The translations under genes and the position numbers were made by a program. Of a stretch of DNA of 64,000 nt, positions 17,410 to 25,451 are shown one piece after another. Below the pieces are notes generated by a model. That model made no database searches, was not told the DNA's origin, and worked only from the letters and a program-made list of their open reading frames with translations. The number at the start of each line of letters is the position of its first letter. Within the stretch, counting starts at the first letter, position 1. Source of the stretch: Paractinoplanes durhamensis (lineage in GTDB: Bacteria; Actinomycetota; Actinomycetes; Mycobacteriales; Micromonosporaceae); assembly GCF_016862175.1 (NCBI RefSeq), contig NZ_BOML01000084.1, positions 1 through 64,000 on the forward strand, read 5' to 3'.

Positions 17410-18410
17410 GGCGTCACCTCCAGCGCTTCCCGCGAGCGGTCGAGGACGCACCGGTCGAGGTGCGCGGGTCCGCCGTACCGTTGTGTCAGTGGGGGGATCG
17501 CGTCGCCGCAGGTGGGGTGAGCGAACGCACAGCGTGGGGCGAAGGCGCAGCCGGGCGGGCGGGCCACACCGGTGAGCGGGCTGCCGGCAATCGCCGGAAG
17601 CCGCGCGACCGGCGGTCCGTCGACCCGGGGGACCGAGCTGAGCAGACCCATGGTGTACGGGTGTTGCGGGTGGAACAGCACCTCGTCCCGGGTGCCGCTC
17701 TCGACGATCCGGCCGGCGTACATGACGGCGACCCGGTCCGCTACCTCGGCGACCACGCCCAGATCGTGGGTGATCAGCACGATCGCCGTCCCGTGGTCGG
17801 CCTGCAACCGCTTGAGCAGGCGCAGTACCTGCGACTGGATGGTCACGTCGAGCGCGGTGGTGGGCTCGTCGGCGATCAGCACGGCCGGGTCGTTGGCCAG
17901 CCCGATCGCGATCATCACGCGCTGCCGCATGCCGCCGGAGAGCTGGTGCGGGTAGGCCCGCGCGGCCTGCGCCGGGTTCGCGATGCCGACCTCGCCGAGC
18001 AGCTCCACGGCCCGGTCCCGGGCCTGCCGTTTCGGCACCTTCCGATGCGTACGGATCATCTCGGCGACCTGGTCGCCGACCCGCTGGGTGGGGTTGAGCG
18101 CGGCGAGCGCGTCCTGGAAGACCACCGCGATGTCCTTGCCGCGCACCGAGCGCAGCTCGTTCTCGTCCGCGGCGACCAGGTCGCGGCCGCCGAAGACCAC
18201 CTCGCCGCCGATGTGCGCGCGCGGCCCGCGGTTGAGCCCGACCAGGCTCATCGACAGCGCGGACTTGCCGGACCCGGACTCGCCGACCAGGGCCAGGATC
18301 TCGCCGCTGCGCAGGCTGAGGTCGACGCCGGCGACCGCGGGCAGCCGCCCGGCCGGCACGTCGAACTCGACGGTCAGGCCGCGGATCTCCAGCAGAACTT
18401 CGCTGCTCAT
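17406..18410 (-). CDS. Oligopeptide/dipeptide-type ABC transporter ATP-binding protein (OppD/DppD-like)
   Basis: The 334-residue protein has Walker A GESGSGKSA, signature LSGGMRQRVMIAIGLA, Walker B VLIADEPTTALDVT and the C-terminal CAFAPRCAFAHPTC cysteines of the OppD group. It pairs with the 16435 ATPase in an importer of the peptide/nickel class. The ATG at 18410 overlaps the hydrolase stop by four bases. The frame continues upstream to 18728, but without ABC sequence. Confidence 0.93.
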   Translation of the reverse strand: MSSEVLLEIRGLTVEFDVPAGRLPAVAGVDLSLRSGEILALVGESGSGKSALSMSLVGLNRGPRAHIGGEVVFGGRDLVAADENELRSVRGKDIAVVFQDALAALNPTQRVGDQVAEMIRTHRKVPKRQARDRAVELLGEVGIANPAQAARAYPHQLSGGMRQRVMIAIGLANDPAVLIADEPTTALDVTIQSQVLRLLKRLQADHGTAIVLITHDLGVVAEVADRVAVMYAGRIVESGTRDEVLFHPQHPYTMGLLSSVPRVDGPPVARLPAIAGSPLTGVARPPGCAFAPRCAFAHPTCGDAIPPLTQRYGGPAHLDRCVLDRSREALEVTP

Positions 18411-19078
18411 AGCGCCGCCAAGGCCTGTTCGATCACGGTGAGCACGTCGGCCGGGCGAACCCGTGGGGTGAAGTGGCTGCCCGGGACCTCGCTGGTGATC
18501 GCGCCGGCCCGGGCCGCCATGTCCCGCTGGATCACGGTGGGCAGCGTCTTGTCCTCGGCGGCGACCAGGTACCAGGACGGTGTGGTGCGCCAGGCGGGCA
18601 CGCCGGTCGGCTCGCTGAAGATCCGGTTGTCGCTCGGCCGGGACTCGGCGTCCCAGATGGCCCGCTGGCCGACCGGCACGTCCCAGCCGATCTCGGCCCA
18701 GTACTCGTCGGTGTGCTCGGAGGCCCATTCGCCGTTCGGGCCGCGGCGCATGTACTTGGACACCTCGGCCGGCGGGTAGGCCTCGACGATGCCGTTGACC
18801 GTCTCGCCCTCGTCGGGGGCGAACGCCGCGACGTAGACCAGCCCCTTGACCAGCTCGGACCGGCCCACGTTGGTGATCACCGCGCCGCCGTACGAGTGGC
18901 CGACGAGCAGCACCGGCTCGTTCCGGGACGAGACCACGCCGAGGGTGTGTGCCACGTCGTCGGTCAGCGAGGTCATCGGGTTGGTGATCAGGGTGTGTTC
19001 CCGGCCGCCGAGCAGCGGGACCAGCTCCGACCAGGTGGTGGGGGTGCCGCCGGCGCCGTGGACGAGGACGATGTGCAT
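18407..19078 (-). CDS. Alpha/beta-hydrolase (esterase/amidase type)
   Basis: The 223-residue protein begins MHIVLVHGAGG (oxyanion HGxGG), has the nucleophile elbow VGHSYGG and a late GSHFTP histidine. This matches the small MenH/salicylate-esterase-like group of alpha/beta hydrolases. It is inserted between the permease and ATPase genes of the importer with a four-base overlap downstream and two bases upstream, so it is made with the transporter. It probably cleaves the imported compound or an early intermediate; the substrate is not shown by the sequence. Confidence 0.88.
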   Translation of the reverse strand: MHIVLVHGAGGTPTTWSELVPLLGGREHTLITNPMTSLTDDVAHTLGVVSSRNEPVLLVGHSYGGAVITNVGRSELVKGLVYVAAFAPDEGETVNGIVEAYPPAEVSKYMRRGPNGEWASEHTDEYWAEIGWDVPVGQRAIWDAESRPSDNRIFSEPTGVPAWRTTPSWYLVAAEDKTLPTVIQRDMAARAGAITSEVPGSHFTPRVRPADVLTVIEQALAAL

Positions 19079-19079
19079 C

Positions 19080-20105
19080 TCAGGCCTTCCTCAAACGCGG
19101 GTCGAGCGCCAGGTAGAGCAGATCCACGGCGACGTTGACCAGGGTGAACAGCAGTGCGATGGCGAGCGCGGCGCCCTGCACGATCGGGTAGTCGCGCTGC
19201 AGGATCCCGTTGACCAGCAGGTTGCCGACCCCGGGATAGGAGAAGACGGTCTCGGTGATCACCGAGCCGCCGAGCAGGGAGCCGAACTGCAGACCGAGCA
19301 CGGTGACGATGGGCAGCGACGAGTTGCGCAGCACGTGCCGGCGCAGGATCGCGCCGGGGGACAGGCCCTTCATCCGGGCGGTGCGCACGAAGTCGTCGCC
19401 GAGCACCTCGAGCACCGAGGCCCGCACGATCCGGGTGATGAAACCGGCCATCGACAGCGCCAGGGTGGTGGCCGGCAGGATCAGGTGTTGCAGCCAGGGC
19501 CAGATCAGCTCGGGCCGGTCCTGCAGGATCGCGTCGATCAGCACGAAGTTGGTCAGCGGGTGATAGTCGAGCGCGTTCGGCAGCCGCCCGATCACCGGCA
19601 GCCAGCGCAACCACACCCCGAAGACCACGATGCCGAGTACGCCGAGCGCGAACCACGGCAGCGAGAAGCTGACCGTGCCGATCGTGCGGGTGGCGGTGTC
19701 GATCCAGGTGCCCCGGCGCAGCGCGGCCAGGATGCCGGTGAGCATGCCGATCAGCACCGCGATCAGCATCGCCGCCACGGTCAGCTCGATGGTGGCCGGC
19801 AGCGTGTCGCCGAGCAGGCCGGCGATGTCGTTGCCGCCGTAGAAGGAGCTGCCCAGGTCGAGGTGGACGATGTCGCTCAGGAAGCTCCAATATTGCGAGA
19901 GCAGCGACTTGTCCAGGCCGAGGGCGGCGTTGATCTTCTCGGTGTTGGCGGTGATGTCGGCGGCGGTGGCCGTCCCGGAGGCGCCGCCGGCGGCCAGACC
20001 GGTGGCCGGCGAGCCGGGGAGCAGCCGGATGGCGGCGAAGACCATGGTGCTCAGCACCAGGAGCACCACCGGCACGGCGGCCAGGCGCTTCAGGACCAGC
20101 CTCAT
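19080..20105 (-). CDS. ABC transporter permease (DppB/OppB-like)
   Basis: The 341-residue protein has the DppB N-terminal segment RLAAVPVVLLVLSTMVFAAIRLLPGSPA, several membrane spans and the EAA-type loop VLEVLGDDFVRTARMKGLSPGAILRRHVLRN. It forms one half of the membrane channel. The ATG at 20105 overlaps the preceding permease stop by four bases. It is followed two bases later by the alpha/beta hydrolase gene. Confidence 0.94.
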   Translation of the reverse strand: MRLVLKRLAAVPVVLLVLSTMVFAAIRLLPGSPATGLAAGGASGTATAADITANTEKINAALGLDKSLLSQYWSFLSDIVHLDLGSSFYGGNDIAGLLGDTLPATIELTVAAMLIAVLIGMLTGILAALRRGTWIDTATRTIGTVSFSLPWFALGVLGIVVFGVWLRWLPVIGRLPNALDYHPLTNFVLIDAILQDRPELIWPWLQHLILPATTLALSMAGFITRIVRASVLEVLGDDFVRTARMKGLSPGAILRRHVLRNSSLPIVTVLGLQFGSLLGGSVITETVFSYPGVGNLLVNGILQRDYPIVQGAALAIALLFTLVNVAVDLLYLALDPRLRKA

Positions 20106-20965
20106 CGGTCCCCCCGGGGGTCGAGGGCGTCGCGCAGGTCGTCGCCGATGAAGTTGCAGGCCACCACGAAGATCAGGGTGGCCGCCGCGGGCAGCACCAC
20201 CAGTCGCGGAGCGCTGTAGAGGAACTCCTGGCCGGCCTGCACCATGTATCCCCAGTCCGGGGTCGGAGGCTGGATGCCCAGCCCGAGATAGGAGAGCCCG
20301 GCGGCGAACCCGGCGGCGACCGACAGCGTCATCACCACCTGCGCGAGCATCGGCCCGGCCATGTTCGGCAGCACCTCCTGCACCAGGATGCGGGGCGCGC
20401 GGGTGCCGCCGAGCCGGGCGGCGAGCACGTAGTCGCGGCCGGCCTCGCGGGCGGCCAGCGCGCGGGCGAGCCGGCCGAGGCCGGGCGCGAGGGCAGTGCC
20501 GATCCCGACGACGAGGCTGCCGACGCCGGGGTTCCAGGCCGAGACGATCAGGATGATCAGGAGCATCGACGGGAACGCCAGCGCCAGGTCCATCAGGCGC
20601 ATGAGCACCCACTCGACCTTGCCGCCCGCGTACCCGGCGATCATCCCGATGCCGATCCCGAGCAGCGCGGCGAGCCCGGTGGACAGGAACGAGACCAGCA
20701 GCAGCGGCCGCGCGCCGTGCACCATCCGGGCCAGCTCGTCGCGGCCGAGGTCGTCGGTGCCGAGCAGGTGCCCGGCGGCGCCGAACGGCAGCAGCGCGTC
20801 GGCGGTGTTGCGGGTCGGATCCGCGGAGACCAGCAGCGGTCCGATGACCGCGACGACCACGAAGAGCGCGACGACCAGCCACGAGCCGGCGGCGAGTGGG
20901 CCGCGCCCGAGCCTCCGCGCCGCGAACGCGGTGCGGAGGCCGGACGTGGTGGTCGAATCAGACAC
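20102..20965 (-). CDS. ABC transporter permease (DppC/OppC-like)
   Basis: The 287-residue protein has the DppC features: an N-terminal transmembrane helix, HLLGTDDLGRDELARMVHGAR, and the EAA loop AREAGRDYVLAARLGGTRAPRILVQEVLPN. The start is a GTG at 20965 that overlaps the binding-protein stop by eight bases, so translation is coupled. It forms the other half of the channel. Confidence 0.94.
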   Translation of the reverse strand: MSDSTTTSGLRTAFAARRLGRGPLAAGSWLVVALFVVVAVIGPLLVSADPTRNTADALLPFGAAGHLLGTDDLGRDELARMVHGARPLLLVSFLSTGLAALLGIGIGMIAGYAGGKVEWVLMRLMDLALAFPSMLLIILIVSAWNPGVGSLVVGIGTALAPGLGRLARALAAREAGRDYVLAARLGGTRAPRILVQEVLPNMAGPMLAQVVMTLSVAAGFAAGLSYLGLGIQPPTPDWGYMVQAGQEFLYSAPRLVVLPAAATLIFVVACNFIGDDLRDALDPRGDR

Positions 20966-22589
20966 TCGCGGTTTCCATGAAGCAGCGGTGGTTGCCCAGG
21001 GCCTTCCAGTTCATGTTCTTCACCTTCGCGCCGCTGACCACCGGGTTGGAGGCGCAGACCAGCATCGAGAGGGTCATGTACTTGTCGGCCCAGTCGCGGG
21101 CGATCTCGCTGTACCGGGTCTTGCGGGCGGTGGCGTCGGCGATGTTCTTGGCCTCGAACAGCATGTCGGCGTACGCCGCGGAGCCGTCCAGGGTGGTGAA
21201 GCCGGAGATGAAGTCGCCGTAGACGCCGGACGGTTTGGCCAGGGAGCCGATCATGTCGTCGGCGTCAGGGTAGTAGCCGTTGCGCTCCCAGATCATCAGG
21301 TCGTGGAATTTGTCGTCCGGGGTGAGCAGCCGGTTGAAGTAGGTGGCCGGGTCCACCGAGTCGGTCTCCACCTTGAGCCCGATGTCGGTGAGGTTCTGCG
21401 CGATGAGCTGCGCGGCCTTCGGGTGCCAGCTGTCGCTCGCGGCCATCAGCCGGACCGTGCGCCCGGTCGCGCCGGCCGCCGTGATCAGCCGCTTGGCCTC
21501 GGCGATATCGGTCTTGGAGAGGTCGGCCAGGGTGGCGTCGTAGGCGTCCTGGTTCGGCGGGATGGTGTAGCCGTCGGGCAGCACCGCGGCACCGAAGAAC
21601 GCCTGGGTGATCAGTGCCTGCCGGTCGATCGCCAGGTTGATCGCCTTGCGGACGTTCAGCTCGGGGATGCGCCGGACGTCCATCATCAGGAAGGCGTCGA
21701 AGCTCTTCGGGGTGTCGTAGACGGTCACCGACTTGTCGCCCTTGAGCTGCGCCAGCGACGAGTACGGGGTGAACTGGGTCGCCGAGATGTCGCCGGACAG
21801 CAGCGAGCTGACGATCGTCGACGGGTCGGTGACCTGCTGGAGCACCAGGCGGTCGATCGGCGGCTTGCCCTTGTAGAAGCCGTCGAACGCCTCCAGGGTC
21901 ACGTTCTGGCCGGAGGTGGCCGAGGCGAACTTGAACGGGCCGGTGCCGACCAGGTTCTTGCCGATGTCGGCGCCGTACTTGGTCAGCGCGGCCTTGGAGA
22001 TGATCCGGCCGCCGATGTCGGAAAGCCGGCCGAGCAGCGTGCGGTCCGGCTTCTTGAGCACCATGACCACCGTGCTCGCGTCCGGCGCGGTGAACGAGGT
22101 CATGTTGTCGCCGATCGCCTTCAGCGTCTGCGAGGCGCCCTTGGGCAGGGTCTTGTCGTTCGCGTCGAACTGCCGGTTGAGGCTGGCCAGCACGTCGGCC
22201 GAGGTGAAGGTGGTGCCGTCGTGGAAGGTGACGCCCTGGCGCAGCTTGAAGGTGTAGGTGAGCTGGTCGTCGGAGATGGTCCAGCTCTCGGCCAGGTCGG
22301 CGGCGGGCTCGTTGGTCTCGAAGGAGATGAAGGTGAGGCCGCGGCAGATGCAGTCGACGACCATCCAGTCGCCGAGGGTGGTGTAGAAGGCCGGGTCGTT
22401 GATCGCGCTGGTGCCGTCGATGGCGAGGGTCAGGGTGCCGCCGCTGCGGGTGGTTCCGCCGGAGGCGTCGTCCTTCTCGGCGGCGACGCCGCAGGCGGCG
22501 AGCAGGCCGGTGAGGCCGGCTCCCATGCCGAGGATCGAGGCGCCGCGCAGCAGTGTGCGGCGGGAGACTGCCTGGTTGCCGATGTCCAT
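20958..22589 (-). CDS. ABC transporter substrate-binding lipoprotein (family 5)
   Basis: The 543-residue protein starts with a twin-arginine-like signal (SRRTLLRGASILGMG) and a lipobox LLAAC, so it should be exported and lipid-anchored. The mature part has the family 5 hallmarks of DppA/OppA/NikA: LAESWTISDDQLTYTFKLRQ, FHDGTTFTSADVLASL and VRKAINLAIDRQAL. Binding proteins of this family take up peptides, but also opines, glycosides and other amines. I chose the ATG at 22589 because GGAG lies nine bases before it; a GTG at 22598 is an alternative. The 128-bp gap upstream contains a perfect GntR-type palindrome, so a second promoter probably sits here. Confidence 0.94.
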   Translation of the reverse strand: MDIGNQAVSRRTLLRGASILGMGAGLTGLLAACGVAAEKDDASGGTTRSGGTLTLAIDGTSAINDPAFYTTLGDWMVVDCICRGLTFISFETNEPAADLAESWTISDDQLTYTFKLRQGVTFHDGTTFTSADVLASLNRQFDANDKTLPKGASQTLKAIGDNMTSFTAPDASTVVMVLKKPDRTLLGRLSDIGGRIISKAALTKYGADIGKNLVGTGPFKFASATSGQNVTLEAFDGFYKGKPPIDRLVLQQVTDPSTIVSSLLSGDISATQFTPYSSLAQLKGDKSVTVYDTPKSFDAFLMMDVRRIPELNVRKAINLAIDRQALITQAFFGAAVLPDGYTIPPNQDAYDATLADLSKTDIAEAKRLITAAGATGRTVRLMAASDSWHPKAAQLIAQNLTDIGLKVETDSVDPATYFNRLLTPDDKFHDLMIWERNGYYPDADDMIGSLAKPSGVYGDFISGFTTLDGSAAYADMLFEAKNIADATARKTRYSEIARDWADKYMTLSMLVCASNPVVSGAKVKNMNWKALGNHRCFMETASV

Positions 22590-22645
22590 GGGGAGCACTC
22601 CAGGGGGTGTATTAAAGTCTGCCTATTTGGGATTTCATTCGACTT

Positions 22646-22661
22646 GGATTGGATCCAATCC
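22646..22661. promoter_or_regulatory. VanR-like operator (16-bp perfect palindrome) before the ABC importer operon
   Basis: GGATTGGATCCAATCC is its own reverse complement and contains the 12-base core ATTGGATCCAAT. It is 57 bp upstream of the binding-protein start. A TTTAAT-like hexamer lies between the palindrome and that start, so a bound repressor could block the promoter. The same core occurs at 32079-32090 and in partial form at 24669-24680. Confidence 0.8.
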
Positions 22662-22717
22662 TGTCGGATGTTCGTCGCGGGCACGTGTCCCGAATGTGAA
22701 CGGCTGTTTTCGGCGGG

Positions 22718-24601
22718 CTATGAACGGGCCGGGTCGGGGATGTCCAGGGCCGGATTGCGGTCGAAGAAGCCGTCCGGCTCGAGCACCAGGTGGATCGCCT
22801 CCACCGGCATGACCGGCCACTGTTCCGGCCGGGGCAGGTGGTGCACGCCCAGCACCGGCCAGACCACCAGCGGCACGCCGTCGATCGACCGCTCCTGGCG
22901 CTGCCAGACGTGCACGCCGTCCTCGCCCGGGTCGGCGTGGTTCGGGTACTGGCCGCCGATGAACTGCTCGTCCTCGGCGTACGGGGTGGCCCAGACGTGC
23001 TGGTGGATGAAGGGCGCGCGGCGCGACATCACCGATTCAGGCCGGCCGAAGCTGCGCGTGGTGTTCGGGATGACCAGCCGGTACGCGGTCGGGTCGCCGT
23101 ACCGGTTGGTCCGCTCGGCGCTCTCGATCCGCCAGTGCCGGGCGATGCTCGGGTCGTTGCGCATGCCGGTCTCCACGGCGAGTGGCTCGCGCACGTAGCG
23201 GACCGCGTTGCCGTAAGGATTCAGCTCCGGGTCGGGCTCCGCCTCGGCGTGCTCCTCGACCAGCCGGTTGAGCGTGCCGTCGATCGCGGTGTCCAGCCGG
23301 ACGCCGAAGTAGTGCTGGTGGATCGGGGTCTGGACGAGTTCCGCGACCTTCCGCCCGTACGGCGCGTCCGCCCCCACCTCGATGCCGGAGGCGGACAGGA
23401 TGCCGGTCAGCTTCACCTCCAGCTCGATCCGGCCGTCCTGGTAGAGCGTCCAGTAGAAGCCGTAGTCGTAGTTCGCCACGGTCTGGAAGTTGGAGATGAT
23501 CAGCCGCCGGGAGCGGCGCACCTCGCTCACCCCGCGGCGCAGGTCGTTGTGCTTCCAGAGGATGCTGGCGTCCTCCTCGTGCATGCAGATCGCGTTGCCG
23601 ATGGTGACCGGCTCGCCGAAGCCGCCCAGGTGCACGCCGTCGAAGTAGTGGATGGTGCCGAGGCAGTCGCAGCCCAGGGCCAGCGAGTTGGTCAGTGGGC
23701 CGGCACCGTACTCGCCCCAGTCGAAGAAGTTTTTTCGGTACTGGGTGGAGTTGGAGTCCAGGTACGGCACGTACATCTCGTTGCAGGCCGCGCGCTTGAG
23801 CACGGAGCGGCCGAGGAACTCCAGGTCGTAGAGGACCAGCCCCTCGCGGTGGGTGAAGCCGACCCGGAACGTCCAGCCCTGCCAGTCGACCTGCCAGCCG
23901 TCGACGGTGAAGCTCGGGCCCTCCGGCTGCACCACCTCGAGCGGCTTGAGCCCGGCCCGGTCCGGCCCGAAACCACCGGTGGCCAGCGGTCCGGCCTCGT
24001 CGGAGACCGGAATGACCCCGTGGTCCTCGACCTCGAGCACCTCCATGGTGTGCATGTCGATGATCGGCACGACGCCCTGGACCGGCCGGGCGTATCCGTT
24101 GTCGTCCTCGGTGGTGCGGTGCCAGACGGTGCCCCAGGTGACCCGCCGGTCGCGGTACTTCTCCTCGAAGCCGCCCATCGACTCGGCGTCGATCATGACC
24201 AGCGAGACGTCGTGGATGCCGCGGCGGGCCAGCGCCTCCCGGAACAGTGGGCTGTCACGGCAGGCCTGGGCGGCGGCGCGGGCCTCGTCGGAGGTGATGC
24301 CGGGCCGGCGCGGATCGACCGGCCGCCAGCCGGTGCACTCGGCCGTGTCGCCGGTGATCAGCACGTCGATCTCCCAGGCGGCGCCGCCACCGGCGGACAT
24401 GGCAACCAACCCGAGGCGTACGCCGTCCGCGGCTCGCCGGGCGTGCGCCTCATCGAGGGTGGCGCCCCAGAAGCGGGGGCGCTCGCCGAGCCGGCCGTCG
24501 GCCCGCGCGGCGGCGACGGCGAGGGTGATCTCACCGGCGGTCGGCGGGTCGAGTGGATGCGAGCGGGCAGCCGGGGCGGGGGAGGTGTGGCACGCGCTCA
24601 T
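22718..24601 (-). CDS. Copper amine oxidase (primary-amine oxidase, TPQ type)
   Basis: The 627-residue protein has the copper amine oxidase layout: a small N-terminal domain, then the catalytic domain with TVANYDYG (the second residue of NYDY, near 378, is the tyrosine converted to topaquinone), the copper ligands in PIHQHYFGVRL near 430 and a third histidine in HQHVWATPY. These enzymes oxidise primary amines to aldehydes with release of ammonia and hydrogen peroxide. There is no signal peptide, so it should be cytosolic. It is first in the minus-strand operon, divergent from the GntR gene, with a VanR-like half-conserved operator in the shared 162-bp region. Confidence 0.94.
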   Translation of the reverse strand: MSACHTSPAPAARSHPLDPPTAGEITLAVAAARADGRLGERPRFWGATLDEAHARRAADGVRLGLVAMSAGGGAAWEIDVLITGDTAECTGWRPVDPRRPGITSDEARAAAQACRDSPLFREALARRGIHDVSLVMIDAESMGGFEEKYRDRRVTWGTVWHRTTEDDNGYARPVQGVVPIIDMHTMEVLEVEDHGVIPVSDEAGPLATGGFGPDRAGLKPLEVVQPEGPSFTVDGWQVDWQGWTFRVGFTHREGLVLYDLEFLGRSVLKRAACNEMYVPYLDSNSTQYRKNFFDWGEYGAGPLTNSLALGCDCLGTIHYFDGVHLGGFGEPVTIGNAICMHEEDASILWKHNDLRRGVSEVRRSRRLIISNFQTVANYDYGFYWTLYQDGRIELEVKLTGILSASGIEVGADAPYGRKVAELVQTPIHQHYFGVRLDTAIDGTLNRLVEEHAEAEPDPELNPYGNAVRYVREPLAVETGMRNDPSIARHWRIESAERTNRYGDPTAYRLVIPNTTRSFGRPESVMSRRAPFIHQHVWATPYAEDEQFIGGQYPNHADPGEDGVHVWQRQERSIDGVPLVVWPVLGVHHLPRPEQWPVMPVEAIHLVLEPDGFFDRNPALDIPDPARS

Positions 24602-24668
24602 CGACGGCTCCTGTTCATCAGCGGACTCGGGACGATGTTACGGCGAATCGGGATACCTTCACAGTCCT

Positions 24669-24680
24669 GGTGGATCCAAT
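24669..24680. promoter_or_regulatory. VanR-like operator between the amine oxidase and GntR genes
   Basis: GGTGGATCCAAT matches the ATTGGATCCAAT core at ten of twelve positions, with TGGATCCA (24671-24678) as its palindromic centre. It lies in the divergent region, 68 bp from the amine oxidase start and 84 bp before the GntR start, where it could control both and provide autoregulation. Confidence 0.62.
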
Positions 24681-24763
24681 TTCCATCAGTCTGGCTCCCA
24701 TATGTGACCGAAGGCTTGCTATCGTTTCTCCCCATCCCCACTCCTGGATCGAACGAGGGCACT

Positions 24764-25450
24764 ATGGACATCACCTGGCCCGGGTCGGGCAGCGCACTCG
24801 TCGACGAGACGGCCGCCGCCATCCGCGCGCGGATCATGTCGGGGGAGATCCCGATCGGGGCCCAGCTGCGGCAGGCCGAGCTGGCCAAGACCCTGGGCGT
24901 CAGCCGCACCCCGGTCCGCGAGGCGCTGCGCCAGCTGCAGACCGGCGGCCTGATCGAGGTGGTGCCCAACCGCGGCGCGGTGGTCCGGGTGCCGGCGCCG
25001 TGGGAGGTCCGGGAGGCGTACGAGGTGCGCGCCGAACTCGAAGGCCTGTCCTGCGTGCGGGCGGTCCGCCGGATCACCCGCGACGGGTTCGAGGAGTTGC
25101 GGGCCACCAACGAGCTGCTGCGGCCGGGCGACGGCCCGCCGAACGCGGCGTCGCACGCGGCCAACGACCGTTTCCACACGCTGATCCACGAGATATCCGG
25201 GAACGACCGCCTGGCCCGGGTGATCAAGGAGATCAACGAGGCGTTCCCGCGCAACGTCTCGGCGTTGGTGCTGCAGGAGCAACCCCGGCACCGGGACGAC
25301 AACTTCGCCGAGCACGAGCGGATCCTCGCCGCGCTGGAGGCCCAGGACACCGAGCTGGCCCGCCGCGAGATGCAGGCGCACGTGATCAGCGCGGGCGAGC
25401 AGTTGGCCCGCTGGTACGAGCGCCGCTCCGCAACGGTCTTCCGCGGCTGA
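24764..25450 (+). CDS. GntR-family regulator, FadR/FCD (VanR-like) subfamily
   Basis: The 228-residue protein has an N-terminal winged helix (IRARIMSGEIPIGAQLRQAELAK, LGVSRTPVREALRQLQTGGLI, NRGAVV) and a C-terminal FCD ligand domain with its helical metal-site pattern (ELRATNELL, ANDRFHTLIHEISGN, EHERILAALEAQD). FCD regulators usually repress catabolic genes and release DNA on binding a small carboxylate. GAGG precedes the ATG at 24764. Its position between the two catabolic operons, and the shared palindromes upstream of each, make it the likely local repressor. It converges with the fusion gene, one base apart. Confidence 0.93.
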   Translation: MDITWPGSGSALVDETAAAIRARIMSGEIPIGAQLRQAELAKTLGVSRTPVREALRQLQTGGLIEVVPNRGAVVRVPAPWEVREAYEVRAELEGLSCVRAVRRITRDGFEELRATNELLRPGDGPPNAASHAANDRFHTLIHEISGNDRLARVIKEINEAFPRNVSALVLQEQPRHRDDNFAEHERILAALEAQDTELARREMQAHVISAGEQLARWYERRSATVFRG

Positions 25451-25451
25451 C

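Noticed and set aside
22790..24763. Long plus-strand frame running into the GntR gene
   Set aside because: It is the antisense of the copper amine oxidase and has no domain; the GntR protein starts at the ATG at 24764.
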